Shown: piece by piece, positions 14,413-23,064 of the stretch | Numbering within the stretch: position 1 is the first letter of the stretch | Layout: each line of letters begins with the position of its first letter | Assembly (NCBI GenBank): GCA_026702745.1 | Contig: JAPPBT010000010.1 | Location: forward strand, 1-52,538 | DNA from: Gemmatimonadota bacterium | GTDB taxonomy: Bacteria > JAAXHH01 | Reading direction: 5' to 3' | Length of the DNA stretch: 52,538 nucleotides | Notes under the pieces: generated by a model | Databases searched by the model: none | Seen by the model: only the letters and a program-made list of their open reading frames with translations | Told to the model about the DNA's origin: nothing | Program-made: the position numbers and the translations under genes

Positions 14413-15858
14413 TTACAGATCCAGTTCCGGCCAGAGCTTGTCGATGCGCCGGTCGACTTCTTCGGGCATGCGCAGGATTTCCGGCCAACCCCGGTCGAAT
14501 CCCTCGTCCGGCCATTTCTCGGTGGCGTCGATGCCCAGCTTGCCGCTCACGTCGGCGGTCTGCGCGGCGAAATCCAGGACGTCGCAGGGCCCCTCACTGA
14601 TCAGCAGGTCCCGCTTAGGATCGATGGCAACGCCGACCCGCCAGACGACCTCCCGCATATCATGCACGTCCACGTCCCTGTCCACCACGATAATCACCTT
14701 GGTGAACATCATCTGGCCCAGGCCCCAGAGGGCGTGCATCACCTTCCGGGCATGGCCCGGATAGCGCTTGTCGATGGACACGATCGCCAGGTTGTGGAAT
14801 ATGCCTTCGACGGGCAGGTCGATGTCCACGATTTCCGGCAGGGTGGTCTTGAGCAGCGGGAGGAAGATGCGTTCCGTGGCCTTCCCGAGCCACCCGTCTT
14901 CCTGCGGCGGCGGCCCGACGATGGTCGTCGGGTAGATGGCGTCTTCTCTCCGCGTGATGGCGGTGAGGTGGAACACGGGGTACTCGTCGGGCAGCGAGTA
15001 GTAGCCCTGGTGATCTCCGAAAGGCCCTTCCACGCGCCGTTCGTGGGGTTCGGCATAGCCTTCCAGGACGATCTGGGCGTTGGCCGGCACCTCCAGGTCC
15101 ACCGTGTGGCACTTCACCAGTTGGACCGGTTGCCTGCGAAGGAATCCGGCCAGCATGTACTCATCGATCTCGTCGGGCAGGGGCGCCGTCGCGGCGTACA
15201 TGGTTTCCGGATCGGGTCCGAGCACGATGGCGACTTCCAGCCGCTCGCCCATCTCTTCCGCGACGCGGTAGTGATGTGCGCCGCCCTTGTGCCGTTGCCA
15301 GTGAAGTCCCAGGGTTTTCCCGTCAAATATCTGGAGCCGGTACATGCCCACGTTTCGCGTGCCCTTTACGGGGTGTTTCGTGATGACCTGGGGAAAGGTG
15401 ATATACCTTCCGCCATCACCTGGCCAGCACTTTATGACCGGAATGTTCTCGAGAGACGCCGTGTCCGTCTCGACTAACTCCTGGCAGGGGCCATTGCGCA
15501 CGGTCCTGCTCTGGGTATCCTTCAACCGGGCAAGCCGGGGCAAGAGCTGCAGTTTTCCCGCGAGGGAGGCGGGTACCTGGGGATTGATCAGGTCGGCGAT
15601 TTCGGCCGCGATGTCGTCCAGGTCATCCGTACCCAGAGCGAGCTCCATTCGGCGTTTCGACCCGAAGGTATTGATAAGCACCGGTATGCCGGAATGGCCC
15701 TTTACGTTGGTGAAGAGCAATGCCGGCCCGTTCTGCTTGACCACGCGGTCCGCGATGGCGCTGATCTCCAGCTCGGGATCGATCTCCACGGAGATCTCCT
15801 TTAACTCCCCTTCTTCTCCAAGCAGATCGACGAACGAATTTAAGTCTTTGTGAGCCAT
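14413..15858 (-). CDS. UbiD-family prenylated-FMN decarboxylase
   Basis: A 481-residue UbiD-family enzyme. Recognisable are SFVDLLGEEGELKEISVEIDPELEISAIADR at the N-terminus, KCWPGDGGRYITFPQVITKHP, the hallmark EGPFGDHQGYYSLPDE (containing a catalytic-site Glu) and a C-terminal DRDVDVHDMREVVWR. Family members use prenylated FMN made by a UbiX-type flavin prenyltransferase, not in this window, to (de)carboxylate aromatic or alpha,beta-unsaturated acids. With mqnE/C/A about 5 kb away, a role as the futalosine-pathway decarboxylase is attractive, but UbiD substrates cannot be read from sequence. The ATG at 15858 matches the conserved start; the upstream frame is spurious. Confidence 0.88.
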   Translation of the reverse strand: MAHKDLNSFVDLLGEEGELKEISVEIDPELEISAIADRVVKQNGPALLFTNVKGHSGIPVLINTFGSKRRMELALGTDDLDDIAAEIADLINPQVPASLAGKLQLLPRLARLKDTQSRTVRNGPCQELVETDTASLENIPVIKCWPGDGGRYITFPQVITKHPVKGTRNVGMYRLQIFDGKTLGLHWQRHKGGAHHYRVAEEMGERLEVAIVLGPDPETMYAATAPLPDEIDEYMLAGFLRRQPVQLVKCHTVDLEVPANAQIVLEGYAEPHERRVEGPFGDHQGYYSLPDEYPVFHLTAITRREDAIYPTTIVGPPPQEDGWLGKATERIFLPLLKTTLPEIVDIDLPVEGIFHNLAIVSIDKRYPGHARKVMHALWGLGQMMFTKVIIVVDRDVDVHDMREVVWRVGVAIDPKRDLLISEGPCDVLDFAAQTADVSGKLGIDATEKWPDEGFDRGWPEILRMPEEVDRRIDKLWPELDL

Positions 15859-15939
15859 TGGGTTACAGTCTGGAAAAGTTTCGGATCGGTACGGGGACCG
15901 GCATGGGGTTCGGCGCCACACCGCGATGGCATTTCCGCC

Positions 15940-15968
15940 CGTATAAAGTACCCCTGACGATGGGCCAA
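15940..15968 (-). promoter_or_regulatory. Possible promoter of the UbiD-family gene
   Basis: On the minus strand TTGGCC (15968-15963) and TATACG (15945-15940) are 17 bp apart, about 80 bp upstream of the start. Both boxes are only moderate matches. Confidence 0.35.
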
Positions 15969-16100
15969 GTCAATTCATTACTGGCGGATCGGAGCGCACC
16001 GGCCGTCACGGCGAAAAAACAGGTTGCAAACCACGGATCGATGTAATAGGATTAGTGGCGCTTTCGTAACAACATCCTTCGATTCATGCCAGGGTTCTGC

Positions 16101-17306
16101 ATGCCCAACATCTACGAACGCATCGGCGTCCGGCCGATCATCAACGCTTCGGGTCCGTCCACCCGTCTCAGCGGCGGCATCATGGATCCCGAAGTCGCCG
16201 ACGCCATGCGTGAGGCATCACAGTACTGCGTCGACATCGCCGAACTCCAGGCCCGCGCGAGCGCGGTGATCGCGGAGATCACCGGAGCGGAAGCGGGATA
16301 CGTCACCTCCGGCGCGGCCGCGGGACTCCTCCTGGGCACCGCGGCCTGCGTTACCGGCCCGGACCCCGGCAAGATGAACCGGCTGCCGGACACGGAGGGC
16401 ATGAAGAATGAAGTCATCATGTCCCGCAGCCAGCGGAATTTCTACGACCACGCGATCCGGTCCGTCGGCGTAAAGCTCGTGGAGGTAGGGATCGCGGACC
16501 GGTACAGCGGGGCCGGCGTGCGGGACACCGAAGCATGGGAGATCGCCGATGCCATCACGGAGCGCACGGCTGCCGTGTGCTACGTCGCCCATCCCCGTTC
16601 CCTGCCGCCTTTGGAGGAAGTCGTCGAAGTCGCCCACGCCCGCGGCGTACCGGTGATCGTCGATGCCGCCGGGCAGTTGCCGCCACGGTCGAACCTTCAG
16701 GCTTACATATCGCAGGGGGCCGACCTTGTGGCCTTCAGCGGCGGCAAGGCCATCGGAGGTCCCCAGGGTTCCGGCATTCTCTGCGGCCGCCGGGACCTCA
16801 TCATGTGCGTAGCGCTTCAACACCTGGACATGGACGTACTGAAGCCACAGTGGAATCCACCGGAATCCCTCATCGACAAGTCGATCCTGCCCGGCGCGCC
16901 CCATCACGGCATCGGGAGACCCTGCAAGGTCGGCAAGGAACAGATCGTGGGACTGCTGACCGCGATGGAGCGCTTTGCCGGTGAACATCTGGACGCGCGC
17001 GCCGCGGCGTGGCGGGACCGCATGGTCGAACTCGTCTCCGCCACGGGGGCTATTCCCGGGGGCCGGTTCACGATCGATACCGACAGCAGGCCCAGCGAGG
17101 TACCGATGGCCGTACTGAAACTGGACGAATCCGTGGCGGGCAAGACCGCCCTGGACGTGGTCCTCGAATTGCAGGCGGGCGATCCTCCCATCCAGGTCAA
17201 TACCGGGAGAGTGTCCGAAGGCATCGTGCTCTTCGGTCCGGTCTGCCTGAAGGCGGGTGAACCGGAACGGGTAGCCCGGCGCCTGAAGGAGATCCTGGGT
17301 GATTGA
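16101..17306 (+). CDS. SelA-like PLP enzyme
   Basis: A 401-residue PLP enzyme of the SelA/DgaE-like group within fold type I. Visible features are NIYERIGVRPIINASGPSTRLSGG (N-terminal family motif), EAGYVTSGAAAGL, VIVDAAGQLPP (PLP Asp about 188) and FSGGKAIGGPQGSG (Schiff-base Lys about 216). Many such proteins are annotated as selenocysteine synthase-like, but in non-SelA relatives the reaction is an ammonia-lyase or aminotransferase. No selB, selD or selC is nearby, so true selenocysteine synthesis is unlikely. ATGs at 16086 and 16101 are both possible; CAGGG before 16101 favours the latter. It is followed by tex with a 26-bp gap, probably in one transcript. Confidence 0.82.
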   Translation: MPNIYERIGVRPIINASGPSTRLSGGIMDPEVADAMREASQYCVDIAELQARASAVIAEITGAEAGYVTSGAAAGLLLGTAACVTGPDPGKMNRLPDTEGMKNEVIMSRSQRNFYDHAIRSVGVKLVEVGIADRYSGAGVRDTEAWEIADAITERTAAVCYVAHPRSLPPLEEVVEVAHARGVPVIVDAAGQLPPRSNLQAYISQGADLVAFSGGKAIGGPQGSGILCGRRDLIMCVALQHLDMDVLKPQWNPPESLIDKSILPGAPHHGIGRPCKVGKEQIVGLLTAMERFAGEHLDARAAAWRDRMVELVSATGAIPGGRFTIDTDSRPSEVPMAVLKLDESVAGKTALDVVLELQAGDPPIQVNTGRVSEGIVLFGPVCLKAGEPERVARRLKEILGD

Positions 17307-17332
17307 GCCGGCGGGCGAGGTCAATAACTTAC

Positions 17333-19801
17333 ATGAGTGACGACACGCACATCACGAAGATATCCGGTGAACTTGGGATCCGGCCCGAGCAGGTGGAAGC
17401 CGTAGCGCGCCTGCTGGACGAAGAAGCCACGGTGCCCTTCATCGCGCGTTACCGCAAGGAAAGGACCGGTTCGCTCGACGAAGTGGCCGTTACGGCGATC
17501 CGCGACCGGATCGGCCAGCTCCGGGAACTGGAGAAGCGCCGGACCTCGATCCTTGCCTCGCTGAAGGACCGCGCCCTGCTCACGGACGAGCTGGAATCGA
17601 AGGTACGCGCCGCGGAAACCCTGACTGTACTGGAAGATACCTACCTCCCTTATCGGCCGAAACGGCGCACGCGGGCCACGGCCGCCCGGGAGCGGGGCCT
17701 GGAACCTCTCGCAGAGCGTATCTTCCGGCAGGAGGAAATGGACCTGGAAGCGGAGACTGCGGCCTTCGTCGACCCGGAGAAGAAAGTCGAAACCGCCGAA
17801 GACGCCCTGGCCGGCGCGCGCGACATCATCGCCGAATGGATCAACGAGGACACGACGGCACGGTCGGCCCTGCGCCGGCTGTTCCACGAAAAGGCGGTCA
17901 TCCGGTCCACGGTAGTCGCGGAGAAGGAATCGTCGGGGATCAAGTTCCGGGACTATTTCGACTGGTCCGAACCGGCGGTGAAAGCGCCTTCCCACCGTGT
18001 GCTCGCCATGCGGCGCGGCGAGAAAGAAGATGTGTTGCGCATGACCATTGCCCCGCCGGAAGGCGAGGCGATCGCGCGACTCGAGGAGCAGTTCGTCAAA
18101 GGAGAAGGTCCCGCGTCCGGTCAGGTCCGCCTGGCCGTTACCGACGGTTACCGCCGCCTGCTCTCGCTCTCCCTCGAAACGGAGCTGAGGTCTCTTGTCA
18201 GGCAGAAAGCCGAGCAGGAGGCGACCCTCGTATTCGCGCGGAACCTGCGGGAGCTTTTGATGGCGCCTCCCCTGGGCCGGCGCCGCATCATGGCAATCGA
18301 CCCCGGTTTTCGCACGGGCTGCAAGGTCGTTTGCCTCGACGAGCAGGGCAAACTGCTGGATCGCGCCAGCATATTTCCCCATTCCGGGGACAAGAAGAAG
18401 GAAAGGGCAGCCCGGACCGTGCGGTCCCTGCACGAGCAGTACGACTTCGATGCCATCGCCGTGGGCAACGGGACGGCCGGCCGGGAGACCACCCAGTTCC
18501 TCCGTACGATCGAACTTGAAGGGGATCCGTCCATCGTGCTTGTGAACGAAAGCGGCGCGTCGGTCTATTCGGCGTCGGCCGAAGCCCGGCAGGAATTCCC
18601 GCGGCTGGACGTCACGGTGCGCGGGGCGATCTCCATCGGCCGCCGGCTCATGGATCCCCTGGCCGAGTTGGTCAAGATCGATCCCAAGTCTATCGGCGTC
18701 GGGCAGTACCAGCACGACGTCGACCAGGCCTCGCTGAAGAAAAGCCTGGACGACGTGGTGACGAGCTGTGTGAACAACGTTGGCGTCGAGGTGAACACGG
18801 CGAGCGCACAACTCCTTTCCTACGTCTCCGGCATCGGGCCCGCGCTGGCGAAGCACATCGTGGCCCATCGGGAGAAAGCGGGTCCCTTCGCTTCGAGGAC
18901 GGATCTGCAGCAGGTGCCGAACCTCGGTCCGAGGGCCTTCGAGCAGGCCGCGGGTTTCCTGAGGATCGGGAACGGTGAGAACCCCCTGGACGCCAGTGCC
19001 GTGCACCCCGAAAGCTACGAAATCGTAGACCGGATGGCTTCCGATCAAAGTTGCAGCGTCAAGGAGCTTATGGACGATTCAGCAGTCCGCGGCCGTATCG
19101 AGCTTGATACCTACGTGAACGATATCGTGGGGCTGCCTACGCTCGAAGATATCCTGGAAGAACTGGCGCGGCCCGGGCGCGACCCCCGCGAGGAGTTCAA
19201 GCCCGTTCAGTACACCGAAGGGGTAAATAGCATCGATGAAGTCAAGGAGGGGATGCGGCTCAACGGCGTCGTGACCAACGTCACGAACTTCGGCGCCTTC
19301 GTGGACGTCGGAGTTCATCTCGACGGGCTCGTGCACATCAGCCAGCTCGTGGACCGTTATGTAAAACATGCCGGCGAAGCCGTCAAGGTGGGGCAACTGG
19401 TCGAGGTACGGGTACTCGGCGTGGACCATGAACGAAACCGGATCTCGCTGTCGATGCGGGAGGGCAAGGAACGGGCCAACGGGAAACCCGAGCGCCGGCG
19501 AAGGCGCCGGCCATCGAAGCGTGGGCAGGATGGTCGGGCCGACGGAAGAAATGTAGAGTCAGCGGCGCAAACGAGTGCGGAAGGGAAGGCGGAAAAATCG
19601 GATAGTGCGGACGCGACCCCGAAAGTGGAAGGCTCAGGGAAGACGGTTGCGACCGGGAAGACGGAAGCGTCAGGGAAGGTAGTCTCACGCAAGAACCGGA
19701 GAAAGAAACCGGCGAATCGGAAGTCGGCCGGCCAACGAGATCCCGCGGCCAACAAGGTACTGACCGTCGATCACCTGCTCAAGCTGAACCGCAAGCTGTA
19801 A
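17333..19801 (+). CDS. tex: Tex-family RNA-binding transcription accessory protein with a basic C-terminal extension
   Basis: An 822-residue Tex/YhgF homologue. In order: N-terminal helical region with ATVPFIARYRKERTGSLDE (residues about 35-53), YqgF-like RNase H domain with IMAIDPGFRTGCKVVCLD, helix-hairpin-helix region (SYVSGIGPALAKHIVAHREKAGPFASR, then QVPNLGPRAFEQAAGFLRI) and a C-terminal S1 domain (EGMRLNGVVTNVTNFGAFVDVGVHLDGLVHISQL). Tex proteins bind nucleic acid and influence transcription and ribosome-associated processes. After the S1 domain there is an unusual tail of about 100 residues rich in Lys, Arg, Gly and Ser with a loose Gly-Lys-Thr repeat. The ATG at 17333 is preferred to a TTG overlapping the SelA-like stop. 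Confidence 0.93.
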   Translation: MSDDTHITKISGELGIRPEQVEAVARLLDEEATVPFIARYRKERTGSLDEVAVTAIRDRIGQLRELEKRRTSILASLKDRALLTDELESKVRAAETLTVLEDTYLPYRPKRRTRATAARERGLEPLAERIFRQEEMDLEAETAAFVDPEKKVETAEDALAGARDIIAEWINEDTTARSALRRLFHEKAVIRSTVVAEKESSGIKFRDYFDWSEPAVKAPSHRVLAMRRGEKEDVLRMTIAPPEGEAIARLEEQFVKGEGPASGQVRLAVTDGYRRLLSLSLETELRSLVRQKAEQEATLVFARNLRELLMAPPLGRRRIMAIDPGFRTGCKVVCLDEQGKLLDRASIFPHSGDKKKERAARTVRSLHEQYDFDAIAVGNGTAGRETTQFLRTIELEGDPSIVLVNESGASVYSASAEARQEFPRLDVTVRGAISIGRRLMDPLAELVKIDPKSIGVGQYQHDVDQASLKKSLDDVVTSCVNNVGVEVNTASAQLLSYVSGIGPALAKHIVAHREKAGPFASRTDLQQVPNLGPRAFEQAAGFLRIGNGENPLDASAVHPESYEIVDRMASDQSCSVKELMDDSAVRGRIELDTYVNDIVGLPTLEDILEELARPGRDPREEFKPVQYTEGVNSIDEVKEGMRLNGVVTNVTNFGAFVDVGVHLDGLVHISQLVDRYVKHAGEAVKVGQLVEVRVLGVDHERNRISLSMREGKERANGKPERRRRRRPSKRGQDGRADGRNVESAAQTSAEGKAEKSDSADATPKVEGSGKTVATGKTEASGKVVSRKNRRKKPANRKSAGQRDPAANKVLTVDHLLKLNRKL

Positions 19802-19821
19802 ACTCCCCCTTAACTCCCCCC
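19799..19821 (+). repeat. 11-bp duplication spanning the tex stop codon and the MoaD-like gene end
   Basis: The sequence AACTCCCCCT/AACTCCCCCC is present twice with an 11-bp offset. The tex stop TAA begins the first copy, and an in-frame TAA follows 12 nt later. The second copy also carries the stop codon of the convergent MoaD-like gene. Confidence 0.6.
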
Positions 19822-20082
19822 GCTGATCGCCGGCAGGAAGTGGATCTCGCTCTTCTCGTTCACCTTGTCGAGCAGGATGCGGCGGGCGTTCCGGCCATCG
19901 ATCATGACCGCGATGTTGGGTTTTATCCGCTGTGTTCCTTCCTCCAGCAGTCTCTGCTTAAAGCCCGGGTAGGCCGCCTCGAGGTTGGCGATGATCTGGC
20001 GCATGTCAGCCCCTTCGACCTGGATGATCTCCTTGCCGCCGGTCAGATCGCGCATGAGGGACGGGATGTAGATGGTGGCCAT
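19810..20082 (-). CDS. MoaD/ThiS-like ubiquitin-fold sulfur carrier ending Gly-Gly-Ser
   Basis: A 90-residue beta-grasp protein. MATIYIPSLMRDLTGGKEIIQVEG matches the MoaD-type start, followed by MRQIIANLEAAYPGF and a C-terminal KSEIHFLPAISGGS. MoaD and ThiS work as sulfur carriers through a C-terminal Gly-Gly thiocarboxylate; here one Ser follows the pair. It would need removal for thiocarboxylate formation, as in carriers whose extra residues are trimmed by a JAMM-type protease, or the protein acts differently. It lies downstream of the molybdenum hydroxylase operon after a likely terminator, so its role in molybdopterin is suggestive only. GGAAG precedes the ATG. Confidence 0.8.
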   Translation of the reverse strand: MATIYIPSLMRDLTGGKEIIQVEGADMRQIIANLEAAYPGFKQRLLEEGTQRIKPNIAVMIDGRNARRILLDKVNEKSEIHFLPAISGGS

Positions 20083-20165
20083 GGATCGGCTTCCGTTGCT
20101 ATGTGGTTTTTCAGGAAGTCAGGTTCGCTCAGAAAGATCGGGATCCGGCAAGACTTTCAACTAAA

Positions 20166-20201
20166 GCAAAAGGGCGGGAAACTCCTTCTCCCGCCCTTTG
20201 C
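20166..20201 (-). terminator. Hairpin terminator candidate after the molybdenum hydroxylase operon
   Basis: GCAAA-AGGGCGGGA and TCCCGCCCTTTGC form a stem of 13 pairs with one bulged base and a loop of about 9 nt. On the minus strand it is followed by TTTTGCTTTAG-type T-rich sequence. It lies between the large subunit stop (20249) and the MoaD-like start (20082). Confidence 0.6.
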
Positions 20202-20227
20202 GTCTTCCCTTCAGCGTCTTCCCTTCA
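20200..20227 (-). repeat. 14-bp perfect tandem repeat after the large-subunit stop codon
   Basis: GCGTCTTCCCTTCA occurs twice in a row (20200-20213 and 20214-20227), about 20 bp beyond the stop codon and next to the terminator hairpin. Confidence 0.85.
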
Positions 20228-20248
20228 AAACGCTTCCCAGCTCCGCGC

Positions 20249-22525
20249 CTACCCGCCGTTCTCCGCCAGGGCCTTCTGGACCCGGGGCGGCGACATGGGC
20301 AGGTCGCGCAGCCTCACGCCCGTCGCATTGTAGATGGCGTTGGCGAGGGCGGCCGGCGGCGGTACGATCGGTACTTCGCCGACGCCCCGGACGCCGTAGG
20401 GATGGGACTCGTTGGGCACTTCCACGATAATGGTCTCGATCATGGGCAGGTCGAGGGTCGTGGGCATGCGGTAGTCCAGGAAACTGGCATTGGTCATGGA
20501 ACCTTCGTCGTTGTATATGTACTCCTCGTTCAGTCCCCAACCGATGCCCTGCACCACGCCGCCCTGCATCTGGCCTTCCACGTAGCTTGGGTGAATGGCC
20601 GTCCCGGCGTCCTGCACCGCGGTATACCGGAGTATATCCACCTTGCCCGTTTCCCGGTCGACTTCCACGTCCACGACGTGGGTGGCGAAGGCGCCGCCTC
20701 CGCTGCCGTCGGGATTCGTACTGACCTGGGCGACCACGGGACCGCCGGCATCGCCGGCCTGGGTCGCCAGTTCCTTGAAGCTGCCCCGCTTCTCGGCGTC
20801 ATCCCGGTAGGAAAAGACACCGTCCTCGAAGTCGATGGCGTCGGCGGGTACGTCCCAGAGCTTGGACGCCCTTTCCTTCATCTCCCGGATAAGCGCCTGG
20901 CCCGTGGCGTGGGCGGCGTAGCCGGTACCGAAGGTCGTGCGGCTGCCGCCGGTCACGTCGGTATAGCCGATCGAGTCCGTGTCCACGACGTAGGGCTTGA
21001 TGTCGGTGGCCTCGAGGCCGATGGTTTCGGCCAGTTGCATGGCGATGGACGCCCGCGTGCCGCCGATATCCGTGGAACCCTCCAGCATGTTGATCGTTCC
21101 ATCGGGATTGATGCTGACGGAGATGGCCGATCGTCCTCCGTTGAAGTTGAACCAGTAACCCGAGGCGACGCCCCGGCCACGGACCTTGCCGTTCCCCGAC
21201 CTGGCGAGGGAAGACCGGTAGTGTTCGCTGTTGAGGGCGGCTTCCGTGGTCTCGATGCAGCCGATGCGCGGGTGCACGGGACCGTCGGCCCGGCGGGTGC
21301 CTTCCTTCGCGCCGTTCTTCACCCGGAACTCGAGCGGGTCCACGCCGAGCTTCTCGCTGATCTCGTCCACGACGGTTTCGGTGGCGTAGGCCGCGTTGGT
21401 GGCGCCCGGCGCACGATAGGCGTTCGTCTTGGGCTTATTCACGCATACGTCGTACCCGTCGATCTGGACATTGGGTATGTCGTAGGGCGTGAAAATGCAG
21501 CCCGCGCCCGCGCCGACCGGCGAGCCGGGGTAAGCGCCAGCCTCGTAAGCCATGTAGGCCGTGGCGGCCGTGAGCCGGCCGTCGTTGGTGGCGCCCATCT
21601 TGACCTTCAGGTAGGAGCCCGGCGTCGGGCCCGTCCCCTCGAAGACCTCGTCGCGGGTCATCGTCATCTTCACCGGGTGACCGGTCCGCTTCGACAGCAG
21701 CGCCGCGACCGGGTCCAGGTAGACGGAGATCTTGCCGCCGAAGCCGCCGCCGATCTCGAGGGGCACGATCTTGACCTTCGAAACGGGCATCTGGAGGATT
21801 TCGGCCATCTGGTCCCGTACCGAGAAGGCGCCCTGCGTGCTCGTCCAGATCGTGAGCTGGCCTTCTTCGTTCCAGTGGGCCGTGGCGTTATGGGTCTCGA
21901 TATAGCCCTGGTGGACGGTCTGGGTCGTGAACTCCCGTTCGATCACCACGTCGGCTTCAGCGAAACCGTCGTCCGGTTCGCCCATCTTGTGCTGGAAGTG
22001 GTTGGCGATATTGCTGACCTTGTCCGTCTCCTCGCCCATGGACGTGGTTTTCATGTCCTCGTGCAGGATCGGCGCGCCGTCCTCCATGGCCTCCAGCACG
22101 CTTGTGACGTGGGGCAGCACTTCGTATTCCACGTCGATCAGTTCCACCGCTTCCTGCGCAACGTGCAGGTTGATCGCCGCCACGCCGGCGACGGCATGCC
22201 CCTTGTACAGGACCTTGCCGTAGGCCAGCACGTTATTGCTGGCGTCGCGCAGGTTGACGATCGCCTCCCCGAGGTCGGCGAGCTTGTCCGCGATCTGCGG
22301 GAGGTCGTGGGCGGTAACGACGGCCCGCACGCCCGGATGGGCTTCCGCGCGGCTGGTATCGATGTTTTTGATACGCGCGTGGGGATGGGGGCTGCGCTTG
22401 ATGGCGCCGTGCAGCAGTCCCGTCAGCTGGATATCGGCGCCGTAGATCGCCCGGCCGGTGACCTTGTCCACCCCGTCGTGGCGAATCGGGCGGGTGCCGA
22501 TGACCTTATGTCCGTTTTGTGACAC
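20249..22525 (-). CDS. Xanthine-dehydrogenase-type molybdopterin-binding large subunit
   Basis: A 758-residue molybdenum-cofactor subunit of the xanthine dehydrogenase/aldehyde oxidase family. Seen are IGTRPIRHDGVDKVTGRAIYGADIQL at the start, GGGFGGKISVYLDPVAALLS, TNAYRAPGATNAAYATE and the C-terminal GVGEVPIVPPPAALANAI with the probable catalytic Glu at about 717. The AYRAPGA segment differs from the AYxCSFR signature of true CO dehydrogenases, so a purine or other heterocycle/aldehyde hydroxylase is more likely; substrate unknown. The GTG start has GGAGGG 7 nt upstream. It is third in the operon FAD subunit, 2Fe-2S subunit, Mo subunit. Confidence 0.9.
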   Translation of the reverse strand: MSQNGHKVIGTRPIRHDGVDKVTGRAIYGADIQLTGLLHGAIKRSPHPHARIKNIDTSRAEAHPGVRAVVTAHDLPQIADKLADLGEAIVNLRDASNNVLAYGKVLYKGHAVAGVAAINLHVAQEAVELIDVEYEVLPHVTSVLEAMEDGAPILHEDMKTTSMGEETDKVSNIANHFQHKMGEPDDGFAEADVVIEREFTTQTVHQGYIETHNATAHWNEEGQLTIWTSTQGAFSVRDQMAEILQMPVSKVKIVPLEIGGGFGGKISVYLDPVAALLSKRTGHPVKMTMTRDEVFEGTGPTPGSYLKVKMGATNDGRLTAATAYMAYEAGAYPGSPVGAGAGCIFTPYDIPNVQIDGYDVCVNKPKTNAYRAPGATNAAYATETVVDEISEKLGVDPLEFRVKNGAKEGTRRADGPVHPRIGCIETTEAALNSEHYRSSLARSGNGKVRGRGVASGYWFNFNGGRSAISVSINPDGTINMLEGSTDIGGTRASIAMQLAETIGLEATDIKPYVVDTDSIGYTDVTGGSRTTFGTGYAAHATGQALIREMKERASKLWDVPADAIDFEDGVFSYRDDAEKRGSFKELATQAGDAGGPVVAQVSTNPDGSGGGAFATHVVDVEVDRETGKVDILRYTAVQDAGTAIHPSYVEGQMQGGVVQGIGWGLNEEYIYNDEGSMTNASFLDYRMPTTLDLPMIETIIVEVPNESHPYGVRGVGEVPIVPPPAALANAIYNATGVRLRDLPMSPPRVQKALAENGG

Positions 22526-22587
22526 GTCTGTTCCCTCCGTTGAGTCATTGCTTTCAGATCACTTCAGCCGGTCCATGAACCGACCGG

Positions 22588-23058
22588 TCAGGCGCCGTTC
22601 CTGGCGTCCAGGACCGCACGGACGATCTTGTCGTACCCCGTGCAGCGGCACAGGTTGCCGGCCAGCCAGTAACGCACCTCGTCTTCTGTGGGGTTCGGGT
22701 TCTCGTCCAGCAGCGCCTTGGCGGAAACGATGAATCCGGGCGTGCAGATTCCGCATTGCAGCGCCGCGTGCTCCAGGAACTTCTGCTGCAGCGGATGGAG
22801 GTTGGCGGCGGACCCGATGCCTTCGATGGTCGTGATCTCGCACCCGTCGGCTTCGACTCCCAGCACGCAGCAGGAGTTGACCAGCCTGCCGTCCATGATC
22901 ACGTTGCACGCCCCGCAGTTGCCGTTATTGCACCCTTCCTTGGCGCCGGTGAGATCCAGGTCGTCGCGGAGCACTTCGAGCAGGCTGTTGCGCGGTTCGC
23001 AGAGGAAATCGACGGCTTCCCCGTTTATGGTGGTCTGTACATGTACTTTTTTCGACAT
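22588..23058 (-). CDS. 2Fe-2S small subunit of the molybdenum hydroxylase
   Basis: A 156-residue protein with two 2Fe-2S clusters. The plant-ferredoxin-like cluster is bound by Cys43, Cys48, Cys51 and Cys63 (EGCNNGNCGACNVI...SCC). The all-helical second cluster is bound by Cys102, Cys105, Cys137 and Cys139 (QCGICTPGF and NLCRCTGY). It passes electrons from the Mo centre to the FAD subunit. It starts 6 bp after the FAD subunit stop, and the SD AAGGAG overlaps that stop codon. Confidence 0.93.
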   Translation of the reverse strand: MSKKVHVQTTINGEAVDFLCEPRNSLLEVLRDDLDLTGAKEGCNNGNCGACNVIMDGRLVNSCCVLGVEADGCEITTIEGIGSAANLHPLQQKFLEHAALQCGICTPGFIVSAKALLDENPNPTEDEVRYWLAGNLCRCTGYDKIVRAVLDARNGA

Positions 23059-23064
23059 CGACGG

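Noticed and set aside
16101-17306. Selenocysteine synthase SelA proper
   Set aside because: The SelA-like fold is clear, but no selB, selC or selD is nearby and the sequence fits the non-SelA relatives; kept as SelA-like.
17321-19048. Minus-strand 575-codon frame opposite tex
   Set aside because: Antisense shadow; Tex domains on the plus strand are complete.
20198-22522. Plus-strand frame of 774 codons opposite the molybdenum subunit gene
   Set aside because: Shadow frame with Val/Gly/Arg/His-biased residues and no domain; the opposite strand encodes a well-formed family member.
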